From NCBI GenBank assembly GCA_964030785.1, contig OZ034968.1, positions 29,744,186 to 29,808,185 of the forward strand: 64,000 bases of DNA, read 5' to 3'. Positions within the stretch are counted from its first letter, which is position 1. Every line of letters begins with the position of its first letter. The position numbers and the translations under genes are program-made. Below the pieces are notes generated by a model. That model was not told the DNA's origin. It worked only from the letters and a program-made list of their open reading frames with translations, and made no database searches. Of this stretch, positions 38,005 through 53,000 are shown one piece after another. This stretch comes from Siderastrea siderea. Taxonomy: Eukaryota; Cnidaria; Anthozoa; Scleractinia; Rhizangiidae.

Positions 38005-41000
38005 GTAAGAGGATTTTTCTCTCAGAAATGTTATAGTAGCAATACTCCCTGGAGTATTGCAACTCCCCCCTGGATGGAATGCAGGTTCATTACAGGGTTA
38101 CCCAGCAGTTTGTCGTAGTTACCCATTGATACACCTGGGTGGAAAGAACAATGCTGAGCAAAGTTTGTTGTCTAAAAAAATTGATGAAGGAACTACATGT
38201 ACAGTACGTCTTACTGAACCTTCAGTTCTCCTATGGGATGGAGCATTAATTTTTTTTGGGGGGGGGGGGGGCGGTGGCTGGGGAATTTATTCTGCTGGAA
38301 TTTTTTTTCATGACTAAAAGCTTTGTATGAATTCTATTTCACTAGCCTGCAATATATTTGTTTGCTTTGTGCCACTATGCATGAGTTTTGTTTCTTCTGC
38401 AAAGGCTGTGGAGAATTTTTTTTCCCATATTTGCCCAACCTCCCTCCCTCCACAAAAATAATATGGTCCATCCCTAATTGAAAGTCCGGTCAAAAGTCAC
38501 CTGCACTAACCACTACACTGCAGTGCCTGGCAATAAATTAATGACAAGGTGCTGATCAGAAAATTTGCAGAATGCTCCTAAATGTGAAATAGCACAGGCT
38601 GTTCACACATGTAAGAGTGACAAGGTGCCTTGCCAGTTTGGTGTATAGTACATATATTTCTCTAGAACATTGTGTTGAACTTGCTGGGGGAGAAAAGTCC
38701 AGTTTTGAGTTTACAAAGGGTGCTGAATAAAAATAAAGTTGACTCCTGATAACTCGAACCTTCAAGAGAAATAAAAAAAAGGTTCGAGTTATCAAGGGTA
38801 AAACTGTAAAGGTGATCTGAAGGGGAAAATCACTCACTTCGAGTTACTGAGGGTTCAAGTTACTGGGAGTCAACAGTTACTGTACTTCAAATAAAAGACA
38901 CAATTTTACAGGTTTAGTGTCAATCTGACGTAACATGGCCACAAATACCAGCAGGAATGTGTTGGAATTCTGAACAGGGCAGGACTCAAAATTTGCGACT
39001 TGTGCAATTTGCGACTGGTTCGAGGACATTTGCTCCTAAAAAAAATAACTTAGGAACATATGTTCCTTCAAGTTTTGGCCCATTTTCATAATAAGTACAT
39101 TTTCTGCTCCTTGTTAGACCAAATTTACTCCATAATTTTGGACGGAGGAGCAGAATTGCTCCTGGAAAAAAAATTAATTTCGAGGCCTGGAACAGGCATA
39201 CCTAACAAGAAAATTTTAGCAAAATACGTAAAATATCATTTTCTACTGCACTTTCTTAGATTGTTTCAGAGCTTTTTAAAGGCCTAATTTGTAAGCTAAT
39301 ACAGGTTGATCCGTTTGGAGTTTTTAGCTGAAAATTTAGGGTGTAGAAAATTGTAGGAAACAGAATCGTATCGCTGAATTTCCGAGCTGCTGATAGTTTT
39401 CTGTAAATGCTAGCTGACCTTATTTTACTCTTCTGAAACAATTGTTGGGAATTAATCATTCCACTTGTTTATGAAAGTCTGAGGTGATGTTTCGCCAAAG
39501 AAATCTCTAATTTTCACTGCAATTCAATCCAAATATCTAAGGCAATTTAGGCCTTCTGAACACATTCTATATTCCCCGAAAGAAACCATTGGGTGCCCCT
39601 GTCTAAAATAAAATAATACACAGTCATGAATTAGTTCATGGGCATTTTACATGTACTTCAGCTTGCGATAACTTTGTACCTTAAATACATCTCTTGGCAT
39701 TTTTCCAACAGTCTTGGTAAACTTGAAAATGAACTAAATGTACACTGTATATCCAACTGGAAACTGCTTCCACAAGGTGGCAGTAGCAAGGAGGAGGTCT
39801 TTTAATTTTAGTGTCTTTTTAGGTGGTCAGCAAACTGCATGTAGCTGAGACAACAATTGACAGCTTGAACCAACAGTTGGTTGAACTAAGTCGTTCAGAG
39901 TCATTGACAAGGGCAAGGGAACAGCATGAGAGTGTTGTGAATACCATGAAGAAGAAACATGAGGAACAAGTGCTGGAACTGAAACATAAGCTTGATCAAG
40001 CAGTTTTATTAAAGGACCAAAAGGTACCAAAAATATCATTACGCTGGGGTAAAAAAATATTTAGGAATCTGCCAACAGCAAAAACTACTCCAAATTTTAA
40101 GTATGTGACATTGTATGTCTTAGATCAAAATAATGGCTTTCTGAGATTCTTTTTTTCTGTGTTTCTGTTGATGCTGGCTAAGAGCAAAGATTTTTAATAT
40201 GTAACTCACTTTCAACTTATCCTTCAGTCCTTCTAATGATATAATTATCATGTTTTGTAAAAATTATAAACATGTAACACACTTTCTTGTCTGTGTAGTC
40301 TGGTATGTACGATATATGTTGTGAGTTAAATTTGTTTTCGGTTTAATTGATTCTTCCACATAGTCATAGTTTTATTTGTCTCATAATGATGATCATCATC
40401 TTCTACAGGAAAATAAAAATCATACCAGATAGAAATTTAACACACTGTATGCACTGTAGGCTTCAACACATGTATTTGCTACCTTTCTAGCATGAAGAAG
40501 CCAGTCAACTCAGAAGTGAACTTTTTGAAAAGGCAGAAATGATAAACTCACTGACCAAGAGCCTGGATTCCAGTCAAAAGCAATGCCAAGAAATACTTAC
40601 GTCAGGTACTCAAAGCATTTTATAGTGACTGTCCCACAATGTAACGCGTCTATGTAACTTGTAGGTACTGTTGGCATAGTCTCACTTGCAGCACTGTACG
40701 CTGAGACAGGCTGTATGGTTGGAGCTTAACCTGATTCTGTAGCATGAAGCAACTACTTGTAGGAGTATTTTTACCTACTCCTACTTCTCCCCTGCCTTAC
40801 ATGTAAATGCAGGGCTATTGCCAGCAGTTTGATAGGTTTATAGGGCATGGATACCATGGCAGAGACCCAGTTGCAGAATTACTGACCATCAGATCAAAAG
40901 TTTCTTGTCCTACAAACTCCACAGTTGTTGTCAGAGCAATTGTATGTTACAGAAATACACATTAAAATAGTTATTCATTCACTGGAAATACACATATGTA

Positions 41001-44000
41001 TGTGTGCGAGATTGCAGTACTCACCAATAGTTTTCCTCAGGGACAATGTCGGAAATCAACCAACTTCGGATAGCTCTTCAAGAGAGTGCTACTGCCAGGA
41101 ATGTTGCAGAAGGACAGTGCATTTCTCTAAAGGTAGGCTGATGATTATGCAGTTGATGTTACTTGATGGTTTCATTGTACAATGTGTTCTTTAGTTTTAA
41201 TTGCTTTGAACATCTAGTTGCAAATGAATTTCTTTACCCTAGACACCAACATGTCGGACCCAAATGCCCAAATAATTTATGTTATAAATTGTCCATATTT
41301 CCATATTTGAGATTCTATCACCTTTTGATTTCTCAGAGACCACATAAACTGTCTATAATATAAAGACAGGTTTGACTGCATGGTAGTTACAGTTGACTCT
41401 GGATAACTTGAACCTTCAAGGGAAATCAAAAAAGGTTTGAGTTATTGGAATAAAATTATAAAGTAGATTACCTAAAGGGAAAAAGCATTCAGTTCGAGTT
41501 AGCAGGAGGTTCAAGTTACAGTACCGCTCGAAAGTATTGGTGCATTTTCCGCGATACTGCCGCGGTGGAATCGCAGTTTGTATCTCCGGTTTGACCTCGG
41601 GAAAACCTCGTCTAACTTCTTTGAAAACTCCGGTTTTACCTCGGTTTTTTGCGGTCAAAAATACCGCGGTAAAGAGTAGGACGCGGTGGTGTTTGAATAG
41701 CCTTTTGTTTCCTTTGTTTCAAAGATTAATTAACTTCAATAGGCGAGACGTCGCGCGCCGATGATTTTATGATGTGATAGATTTCACATGATTATTACTT
41801 TTACCGTGATTCACAAACCGTGACTTCTGAGCACTTTTGCCGAACGCTAACGTTAGTCGAAGAAAGAAATGGAAACTCGTGCCATTTGCAACAGCTAGAA
41901 GAAATAAAACGGATATCATAGAGATAGAATTGTTGCGTTACATACCATCTGAAAAGGTCGGATTTCACCCGTTATGCAAATTTGATGCGCTTTTGAGCTG
42001 AAACTAACTCCGGGCTATATATCGCTATTTCTTACAAATTCTTTTACAGTTGGCATTGTCTTTGAGTTTCAACATGAGTTTCATTTACTATTTCAATTAT
42101 CATCGAAGGATTAAGTGCGCAAAAGATCTAGAAAGGTTCGATTTGTTCCCACATCGCTCGCACAATTTATTTTGAGACTCACAGTATGCAAATTCAAATT
42201 CAGTGCAATGCTCCGTGAACTAAAAATAATCTCAGGAAAAAACTTGCTATTTTACTCTAATTCTCTTTCTAACATCATAACTTTCGCTTTTTAGTTCAAG
42301 TTACATTCCGCAGTTTCGCTTTTGACGGCATGTTTGAGTATGGCGAAGGCATATTTCAATTCTGAAAATTTTAGATTACGTCGCATTCGGCACGCAAATT
42401 ATTCACGCACCGCTTGGCAACACATAGTCATGTGTTTGCCAAATAAAACTGTTTTTTTTTTTAATAAAGAACATGTTTTACTTTACTATTGAACGTGTCA
42501 GCTTCTGTCCGTTCGCTTGAAGTTTGCTTGCGGCTGCCCGACAATCCATTCTATTGTGATTGTGCATGATTGTGGCGTCTTGCAAAGTCTGAAACGAGAA
42601 CCTCTCGTGTTGTATCGCACGGACTACCGGCTTGCTCGAAAAACATTCAAATACATCGGCTTGCTCATAGCTCTCCTTAAACGATCTAATACCAATAAAA
42701 ACACGATCTTTAAAGTTCTTTATTTATAATTGCACTTGGTGATAAAAACACCTGCAATGCCAAGCTGGCGTGACAGTACACGATCGAGTCCGAAATCGGT
42801 TTTATCACGAAGCGTAATCTTGTGAAATTACACTGCTAACCTTTTGTCTATTTGCTCCTTTGAGAATATTAGTGAGATAAAGTATAAACAATACCAAAAC
42901 AATAGAAATTAGCCACTATTGTATGGTTACCGAGGCATTGCTGCGTCAAGTCAGCCGCGGTGTTCGGTCGCTTTCGTCCTTACCGAGGTTGCGGTTTTCG
43001 TCCCACCGCGGCAAATTCGAGGAAAACAAAATGGCGGCGGATGAGGTTTCGCCGCGTGCTTATGCACCAATACTTTCGAGCGGTACTGTACCAAGGGTTT
43101 GAGTTACTGGGAGTCAACTGTAGTATTAAAATGGTTTTCAACCAAGGTGTCATGTCATACATGTAGGTAAGTTGTGTATGATCATCCAGGTAAGTGTTAT
43201 TCTGAAAAGGACTGATGTTGACAGTAACTGTCATTGCAAAAACCTGTGCGGTACTGTACGTCGTCAAAGTCAAAACATCTGCCGCTGTTGCCAACAGTTC
43301 TTTTCTGGACTACATGACTTGGTTGATCACACACAACCTACTTATTGATTGTATCTCATTGTGATTGCCCAGACAAGTTTTCTTTGGTGTGGGTTTTACA
43401 TTACGACAGCTGTAGCCAGCTCCTACTACATGGTGTGTACATTGTTATAGACACCCCGGTAACTTGATGATTTATGTTCTGTCAGTAAGATTTCCTTCTA
43501 TCTGGGACTTTATTCCTGTCAGTACTAATGGTGTGCTGGTAGTAGTGAGATGTTAACAAAGTGAAAGTTGAAGCCCTGTGTTAGAAAATCACGTGGGTAT
43601 GTTCACTCCAACTTATTTCCTTGTGCCTAACAGCATGAGCTGTCAGAGCTTCAAGAACAAGTCAAGATGTATGAGAGTGCCAGCAGACTTGGTGTTGGGG
43701 TAGGATCCAGTGTCCAGGACAGCACCTTTGGGCATCTCACTGTGAGAAATCTCCACAAAGAAAACTGGGGCACCCCAAAATCACAGTACGTTTTGAAAAA
43801 TTTGATACATATTAGTATTATTTTCAGTTTTACATAGCTTTATGATCTGGTAAACCTTTATGTGTTATATACATGTAGAAAGAGAAATATCGATCTTCTG
43901 GTGAGCCCTTTTGCTCTGAAGTGAAATTAAGTGACGAGAAAGTGTTGGCCCGGCTAGCCGGGCTGGCCCAGCAATCACGATTACATGGTAAATTTTCAGC

Positions 44001-47000
44001 CCGGCTAGCCGGGCTGAGATTTTTCCATATAATCACAAAGTTGATTTTTAATATGTTTCACAGACGTGCCGAGATCCCGGTAAACCGAGCCAGCCCGGCT
44101 AACCGGGCCAGCCCGCCTCATGTAATCGGCCCCTTAGACTGTGGTTTAGGGCAACAAGTAAACCTCCACACAGTTATGTTTACAAGTGGGTTGTTCATTG
44201 GAAATAAACATTCTTGTAGTCTGTGACATTAATTAACTATGGTAAAAAAGGCTTACGTATTTGGTTTGGCCAGATTGAAATCGATTTAGACCGTGGTTTT
44301 GTTAAAGTTGACTGAACCTTGTTTAAATAACTGGCCCTTGGGGTCTGATTTTTTTGGGTCAAAGGTTCATTAAAATTAATCTAAAAGGGGCATTCCTGTA
44401 TGTTGTGACTGCAGGTAAAAAAATGGGAAAAAAAAAACGTTGCCCAGTTTTTCCACACACTGCAGGTTTTGTGTTCCAAAGACTGGTTTGTTTTAATTTT
44501 TCTTCTTTAAGGCAAAATAATGGTAATTTTGCAGTAGCAGTGCCTATTGTTTTTACACTGGTCATTTGCTGTGGTGCAATCTTAATAAAGTTAGCTGTCT
44601 CATAAAAAGCAAATTATTATTGGCAGGGGTATTTTTGCTGAACAATGAATGCTGAATCCATTCAATTCGTATAATGGTCAATTGCCCACCCAACAACAAC
44701 TAAAAGCTAACCGTCGTAGAATCAGTGCTTAACCCTAACTAGTGTAGCTGAGTTCTTAGGCCTAATCACTATCTATCAGTGCGTTCGACATTCAACAAAA
44801 TACCCCTGGTCTTTAAATATCGGACTTTGTTTCAGTACGCAAAATCTACAGTGCAATAGGGGGCTGAAGTATGGAGTGGTTTTTGCTTTTGTTTTGTTCT
44901 GAAATTGTTGATATACTTCCCTTTTTCATCAAATCAATTGAAAGGTACAATAAACTCTGCTGTCTTTGTTTTTAGTAAAGTGCCACTGGAGGAAACAGTG
45001 AGTGAGTTGAGGAAAGAACTGGAGCAATGTTTGATCAGCAACAAAGCCAAAAGAGATCAAGTAAACAACCTGGAGTCAGAGCTGAACAAATTGAAGGATC
45101 AACTGAAAGAACAAGAAACAAAGGCACAAAGAATGGAGATGATTGCCCAGGAACATGAGGTACAGTTATGCTAGTCACATGTTCATGGCTGTCACTGCCT
45201 GAGAAAACAGACATTATCTTTCTCTTCAAGTCTATAGTTTCTAAGTATTTGCAATTTCCAGAATTGCTTGTAACTGAACTTGAGGACTTTTTTGTTATTT
45301 TTTGTTAGTCATAAATGCTTTTAGTTCCAGAAATTTCAACTAAATGAAGTAAATTAACTTGGGTGTTTTTCTTTGCATTATTATGAAACAAGGTGAAGTC
45401 TCAAGAACTGGAGAAGAAAATTCAAGAAATGGAAAAAGACAAGAAGGACCCAGGTAAGGATTGTGAGTTTGGATGCATTTTGCATGGATCTGTGGAAGGC
45501 ATGCCAACATGCGTGCCAACTTACCCAACACCCATGCCAGAAAACTTTGGGCTAGCGTACCTACATGTAAATGCAGCCACAATTGTGAGGTCTGTTGATG
45601 GATGGTTGTTGTTGTGTACTCTTCAAAGTATCAGCCACCTCCTTACATCAATTAAAATAAAAAACTTTAGGGATTTGAGCTGTTTGTTTGGCGAATCTCT
45701 GTCCACCCATCTGTCCATCAGTCCGTCTGTCTATCCATCTATCCGTCCATCCATCAAAACCGCCACTCTTTTCCCCTCCCTCTCTTATTTTGGCTCTTAC
45801 TTCGGGTAGAAGATGCAGAATTATTTTGCAAAACAATAAACACAAAAACTCAAAACATTGAACAGGGGAAACAATGCCCTACTGTACAATAAAGAGTACA
45901 ATACACTAATTGTTTTGCAAATTTTGTGTCTTCTACCCGAAGTAAGACTCCTTATTTCCCACCATCATTTCCTTATTCTACACGTTCTTCCCTCTACCCC
46001 TTTTAGCAGCCCTTCCTACATCCACTTCTCCCTCCCTTTCTTACTCCGTCCCTCCGCCCATTCATCCAAGGGATCTTTTCATCTCTCCCTCTCTCCTTCC
46101 CTCCTTTCTTTTTCCCTCCCATCTTTCTCTTCATCCTTCCCTGCCTCCCACACTCCATTTTTCTTTTTTGCATCCCTTCCTCTCTTACTTCCTCGTTCGC
46201 TGCCTCCATCACACTGTCCTTTCATCCCTACAATGCGACAATGAATGATTGTTATGTTCACTTCAGATGAAGAACATCAAAAAGCCCTGAAAGATTTGGA
46301 GTCAGCAAGGAGACATTTGCAGGTACTTAAACTATTTTGGTCTCCTTGGTCAAGAATGTAACTGCCTGTAATCTGGGGAGGACTCTAGCTTGGTTTGTTT
46401 GTAAGGAGAGGTTTGATTGTTATTGTACAATGAAGTTCAGGATAAAGCACAGTGGAAATGACCTCATACTCAGGATGGTAAAAAAGAAATCTGTTTACTC
46501 ACAATCTCATGTATTCTTTGAATCAGGCTTCTGCTTAAAAAAAATTTCTATGAGCCCAGAGCTTGGATGTTTGAGCTCTGGATTAGGTGCCCATTGGAGT
46601 TTCTCAAGCTTTCTGTGCCAATGGGCTCGTGCTAACCAAAACCCTTGATTGAAGCATTTGTCTCAAAAAGTGTTATGTTAACTTAGTAGATTTTGGCCAG
46701 CCACCCATTTCCCTTTTGTTTTCTTTTGTTTTCTTTTCTTTTCTTTGTGGCTTTTTGTTCCCAACTAAGTAGATGTAAACCTATTGTAACATTTCAATTA
46801 AGTGTCAAAAAGCCCCTCAAAGGAACACATGATAAAAATGTACATATCTATGTACGTTCTACACAGGACTCTGATATATTATAAATTCTTGGACATTTGT
46901 TCTCTTTTTGTTGTCATAATGCATTGTCCATTAAAGTATATTTTTATGAAGTTTCACTAAAAATATTGGAGTTTTGTAATGTAGATTTTGTTTTTGGTTT

Positions 47001-50000
47001 GAAAATTTTCAAACCAGTTTCATTTTTTATCTTGCTGTGTTCCACATTATGAGAGTGAATCTGAGACAATGAAAAAAGAAAATTAATCTGGTTTAATAAT
47101 TTCAAACTACAAAGTTTAACAATGTCTGAGAATTTGATGGTCTTAAGGAACAGAAAACACTGTGTCATAGATTATAATAGTGATTTCTATTCATGGGTAT
47201 TGTCTTTAATTAAAGGAGTCGGCCAGCAATCTGGAAGAAGCTCTTAAAGAACGGGAAGAATTATCAGAAACATGTGCTGATCTGAAACAACAGATGGCTC
47301 AGGTGAAAGCACTTTTTGATGTTTGTGATGCATATGTTACAAACTTTTACTTTTGTGTGCTTTTTCTTTTGATACTCAGTTTACATACATTGTTGCAGTT
47401 GAGCCATGGAACCGGATTAAAATGTACCTCATTTACAAATGTAGTGAAATCTTGGCTTTAGTACATGAAAGTCAACTTGGTGAATGTGTGTGATGACTCA
47501 CTCAATTTTCATTGTGAAATAACAGATGGTTGCTGAATTTGATGAAGACAAAAGGATCAGCATAGAAAAGTAAGTGTACTCAATATTGCTAAAAATATTT
47601 CTTTCCCTATGCGATGAATCCCATCTATATAGTACAAGGTTGTAGTAATTAGTTGTTTTTTGTAATGTCTTTTTTTGTTTTCCTTTTCCTAAGATGCAGG
47701 GAAGCTTGTCTTCAACTTCATGAGGATGCTAAGAATGTACTAAGAGATCAGCTGAATCAGGATCGTGAACAGATAGTCCGAGATTTAAAGTACGTGTCTT
47801 TGAATGTGTACCGTTATGGTGATGAATGGTTTTGTGTCAGTTAACGGGGCACTTTATGGGCCCGTATTCCAGAAGCGTAGAATAATAATGACCAGAACAC
47901 CCTTATTTTTGTAAGTTGATATTATTTGGTGCTTTGTAATGGGAACCACATTTACATTCAGTTTTCAGAAATTTGTTGAGATATTCATTCAAGTGCATTG
48001 AATTTATCTTACCAAAAAACATGTTCTAAGAGGTTTTTTATGTGCAATTTTTACCTGCGGTTGTTGATACAACAGCTTATCTTTTCTGAAAGTCGTACTG
48101 ACGTTGCAGACAAAAGGGCGCTGGTGCAGCTTGAGCATAGAACAACAAATTAATGATTTACTAATTTCTTGTGTAGTGAATAAAGTTTGTGGTTTATTAC
48201 AGGAAAGAATTGGAAGAAACTAGTGAAGAGTTGATAAGGATAAAGGAATGCTATGTTCAGCTGAGTGAGGAGAGTCGAGGCTTAGAACAGAAATTAAAAG
48301 AAGAATTTGATAAAGAGAAACAGACGCTGCTGTTAGAGGTTAGAATGTGTAGGGTTCAGAGTTTGTAGCTGTGATTCAGTACCTTTTATCCGCTTTGGTC
48401 CCAAACTTGAAATACGCCTGCACGGTAGCAACTCTTTTGGAAAGATTTCCAAGAAATCTCGGTACCCTATTGGTCCACTGTCATTTGTGGAGAGGTTAAG
48501 TGCATTGAACCTGATACCAGAAGTGAGCGGTTCAGTCAGCCCTGATGTTGCACCCATAAGGAAACTGTGCTTCACTTTGTCTCTTTCTATTCAAGTGTTT
48601 ACATGTAGTTGATGCCGTCTGTTTAGGCACATGCACTCGTATCCACGCATGTAAGGGCGCTACACCACCATGCAATGAGATGCTTGAAAGTTTGCGATGA
48701 AGCCGTCGTAATCGTTTACAACTGTTTGCGATCTCGTTCTGCCTATATGGAAACCAGCCCTGACAATTTCGTAAGACTGTGAGCATTTATCGGCACTTGA
48801 GAACGGAACAGTTACTTGTCGTTTTTTTTCTCAAGTCAAGGATCTCAATTTATAGTGCTTCCTTTAGACTTTAGTTTTAGCTGCAGTCATCACAAAATGT
48901 AATCTTCTGTCGTTTTCCAGAGTGAATCTAAATTAGTGGATGAACTCCGGATCTCGCTTGAGAAGGAATATACAGAGCAGCTGGAGAAGGCTCGTGATGA
49001 GTGGAAGAAAGAAGAGTTAACGAGAATTAAAGATGAAGTCCTGAAAGACAAGGAACAGCTTTTAAAGGTAGCTAGATGTGATCTTTCAGTTTTTTTGTAT
49101 TACGACATATTGTTTCACTTCACCCAGACATAGCAATCTGTACTGGGATAACACTCCCAGCTCAAACAGCGGTAACACGGGGACACCCGGCCCTTAAATA
49201 CAGGTCTTGGGTTGTTACCAAGGTATTTTTGCGGATGGTATTTTGTCATACGCTGTTTTGAAGCATTTTGTGCCGCTAGATCGGTGAAAATAGAAATATA
49301 TAAGGATGAACACCTGAAATTCAAAATTCCACATTGCGCGTGCGTAGCTGGTGTCAGTCCCCAGACACGCCTCAGAAAGAAAAATCCCTAAGACTCGGAA
49401 GAAAAGAGTTAAGGTTCCGATTTTCTTACGAATCAGAGATAAAACAGCCTTCTTGACAATCTGACATAAGCAAGCCTGATTTTTTCAGGCTTTCTTTTCG
49501 CAACTGCATATAAGTTGCGTTAATAACTGCGAGGATCGTCTTTACATTTGTAAGCAATTACTGTTAACGTAAATAACAGAAAAGCCGCAGTAGAAAATGT
49601 ATACATTTATGTTCTTGTGACGTCATAACTTTCTATGATAATGCAAAATTCAAGAAACCGATACGTTACGTTTTGCATATAGATGATCGTTAAATGTTGG
49701 CATCGTTTTGAATAACTAACACTTTACGCCGTTTGTGTTTTAGGCTTTTTTTCTGTTCAGGTCACGTGTCCTGTCAAATATGGTTGTGAGTCGAGAATCT
49801 TGAAAACTTCCTCCATTATACAAAGTTTCCAAGATATGACGGCTAGGAACTTTCATAGCAACAATATGGTAGTTAAGAGTCTCTCCCCCCCCCAAGCAGT
49901 CACAGTCAGTCAGTCAGTCAGTCAGTCAGTCAGTCAGTCAGTCAGTCAGTCAGTCAGTCAGTCAGTCAGTCAGTCAGTCAGTCAGTCAGTCAGTCAGTCA

Positions 50001-53000
50001 GTCAGTCAGTCAGTCAGTCAGTCAGTCAGTCAGTCAGTCAGTCAGTCAAGAGCTTCAGGAACTTTTGTGGATTTCTTTTTCTCTCTAAGCGACATTAGAA
50101 GTTTCGATGTTCACTGAAAACTGAGCAATTCTTCTGAATTAGCTCGAGTACTTCAGTTTTGTGTTATTGTCTTTAAGAAGGAAAAGACGTTTGTTGATTT
50201 GCGCCAACTTTGTTGTTTCCTATCGTGGAGATCTTAGTGGGTTGTTGTTTTTTTCTGATCTGTAGGACACGGCAGAAGAAAAGTCCAGAGCAGTGGAGGA
50301 AGCTGTTGCTAAAGCTCGTAAGGAATGGAGTGAGGAACAGTCATGCAATAACAATCAAGCCGACATTGATGATAAAATCGCTGCTGCTAGAAGAGAGTGG
50401 ATAAAGAATCATAATGGTGAACTTGAGAAGCGTTTGTCTAATGCTATAGAGGAAGTCAGACGGATATGGGATGAAGAGCAAAAATTCAAAACAAAAGAGG
50501 TGATTTATACTGCTTTGATATGTTCGTTTTCTCGAAGGAGTATGATCTATATTTTTCTCGATTTCCTAGCTCATGAGTGTAAATAGCCAAGCTTCAATCT
50601 GAAGTTAAAAAATAGCAATGAGAAGATGAATATTCACAATTCTATGTGTTGTTTTATTGTAGAATTCAGCATTCCTGCTCTTCCTTTGTACATATTTTAC
50701 TTCAGATTGAGACTAACCGTGTGAAAATGCGTCGTCAGTATTTTTTATTCAGCGGTCTTGGTGAACTCGAAAACTGGACTATTGTCGAATATGGAATTCA
50801 GCTTGACAAACATTAACTGGCCTGGCTAGGGGCATGGGCATGGGACAATGTTTATTAAAATAAACGTTGTCCCAATTGACATCGTAGTTATGAGAGGAAA
50901 ATAAAAGGAAATTAGTTTTCATTTTAAAAGGCAAAATGTGAAAGCTTTCACACCGTGAAAGCTGAGAGACATATACTTGCACTGGTACAGTTTTGTAGGC
51001 CCACTCCTGTGTGAAACTAGAAAATAAAACTGGCCATTATTTCTTTTCATTTTGTTTAATACTTTAGCACACTCCTAATTAAAACTACTGTAATTTACAC
51101 GTAAGTATAACCTTTTACCGTAATACCACTGCTTCCCTTGGAAAAAAAAATCACACAAACAATATCGTAGAAATGCTTTCCCTCTCCCCTAACCTCAGTC
51201 AAGGTCCTACGATTCAGTTGGCATCTTTTCGATGGCTTAAAAAAAAATCTTAATAATGGGAGTGCAGTATGAATGAATATTATCACATTCAAATTTAGTA
51301 GTAATTAAACCCGTCTCAACAGTATTGTCCAGACTTGCAGTTTCTTAGATAGCTGGTGCTCTCTTCTCACTGGTAATCTCCTTTCATTTTTGTTGTTGTT
51401 GTTGTTAACGTACAAGGAGATAGAAAAACTTCGCGCCGAGTTGGCGAAAGCTCACAGAGAATCACGTGAACAGGAACTCAACCAGGCAGTAGAACTGGCT
51501 CTGTCTCAAGCCCACGCGGACTGGCTGAAAAATGAAGAGGAGATGAGACAGCGAGAGATCGATCAGGCCGTTGAAGTGGCAACCACTAATGCAGTGGCTG
51601 AGGCTAAAGAGGAATGGGAGAGAGAAATCAAATCACAAGTGAGTAGTGTTGAAGCCGCCTTGTGACATTACATGCCGTGAAATTGAAGCATGTGTACACA
51701 TCTGTGCACATAAAGGGGCCGAGGTCGACCAAAGACATCTTGGCTGGCTTACAGAAGAAGCTTTTGGGAGGCCCAAACAACATGTTTCAACCTGTTAACA
51801 TTTTTCCTTTGGCCGCGATCGCTTATTGGAAAATTCTTTATGTACGCAATCTTGGAATTTTGCATAGAATGCAATACAGTGTTTTCCACAATACAAGTTT
51901 GTGTGCCCAAGCCTTTAGATAGGTCTAACAAGATTTTCCAGATGCTAAATTACGCCGTTTGGTGCGGATGGAACAAACTTGCTGCTGTCCTAAGAATAAT
52001 GTTAGTGCCAATTTACCAACACAGCCCTCAAATAGGTGTCTTGATTGAGAGAGTTCTTTGAACCCAGATGTGACAGTTGTCTGTCTTGTATGATAACCCA
52101 GATGAGGTTTCTGTGTAAGTTACAGAATTTTCTACTCGGACCTTGCCTTACTTGAGTAAAAGTTTGAGTCTCGGCTAAGTTTTACTATAGGTGAATTCTC
52201 CGAATGTAGACGAATTGGCCGAATTATCTGACTGAGACGAATTCATCTGTCTCCAGTCTCTAGCATAATTCGCTGTTGAGACGAATCATAGGTCAAAATT
52301 CGTCTTCGTAATTTTACGTCTTTTTTCTCGTGCTATATATGGTCGTGGCACTTTTGGGGAGGAGAGGGTGGGTTGGGTGGAAGCTTAAGGGATTTGTTCT
52401 CTGTGTTGGATGTGTTCACAGGAGGGTGTGTTTGAGTAAAACGAAGGAAGGCTCTTGCCTAAACAGGTGCTTTCCACTTGGCAGGGAGACTAAGTACTTC
52501 TCAGCCAGTTTGCAATCCTGTGGTGTTTTTAGAGTGTTTTCAATTGAGTATCCTGTGGTGTTTTTAGAGTGTTTTCAATTGAGTATCCTGTGGTGTTTTT
52601 AGAGTGTTTTCAATTGAGTATCCTGTGGTGTTTTCAGTGTTTTCAATTGAGTATCCTGTGGTGTTTTTAGTGTTTTCAATTGAGTATCCTGTGGTGTTTT
52701 TAGTGTTTTCAATTGAGTATCCTGTGGTGTTTTTAGTGTTTTCAATCGAGTATCCTGTGGTGTTTTTAGTGTTTTCAATCGAGTATCCTGTGGTGTTTTT
52801 AGTGTTTTCAGTTGAGTATCCTGTGGTGTTTTGAGTGTTTTCAATTGAGTATCGAAAATAATTTACATTTGCTTTGGTTTTGCTTTACTACGCTCTGTGG
52901 TTGGTGAAAACATTTCGCGCCAGTATCTCTACAAATTAGGACTAAAACCAAAACCAATCGTGACTTACTGGTACTCGTTTTCCCGCGTTTTGCTCCTGTT

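Noticed and set aside
45858..46244. 128-aa plus frame and minus partners
   Set aside because: Produced by the polypyrimidine tract; low-complexity Ser/Pro/Leu or Lys/Glu/Gly sequence.
49800..50117. 105-aa frame with (SQSV)n
   Set aside because: Translation of the (CAGT)n microsatellite inside a CEP152 intron.
52599..52844. KTLKTPQDTQL repeat frame, and possible CRISPR array
   Set aside because: Contiguous 33-bp minisatellite without spacers in a eukaryotic intron; neither a gene nor CRISPR.
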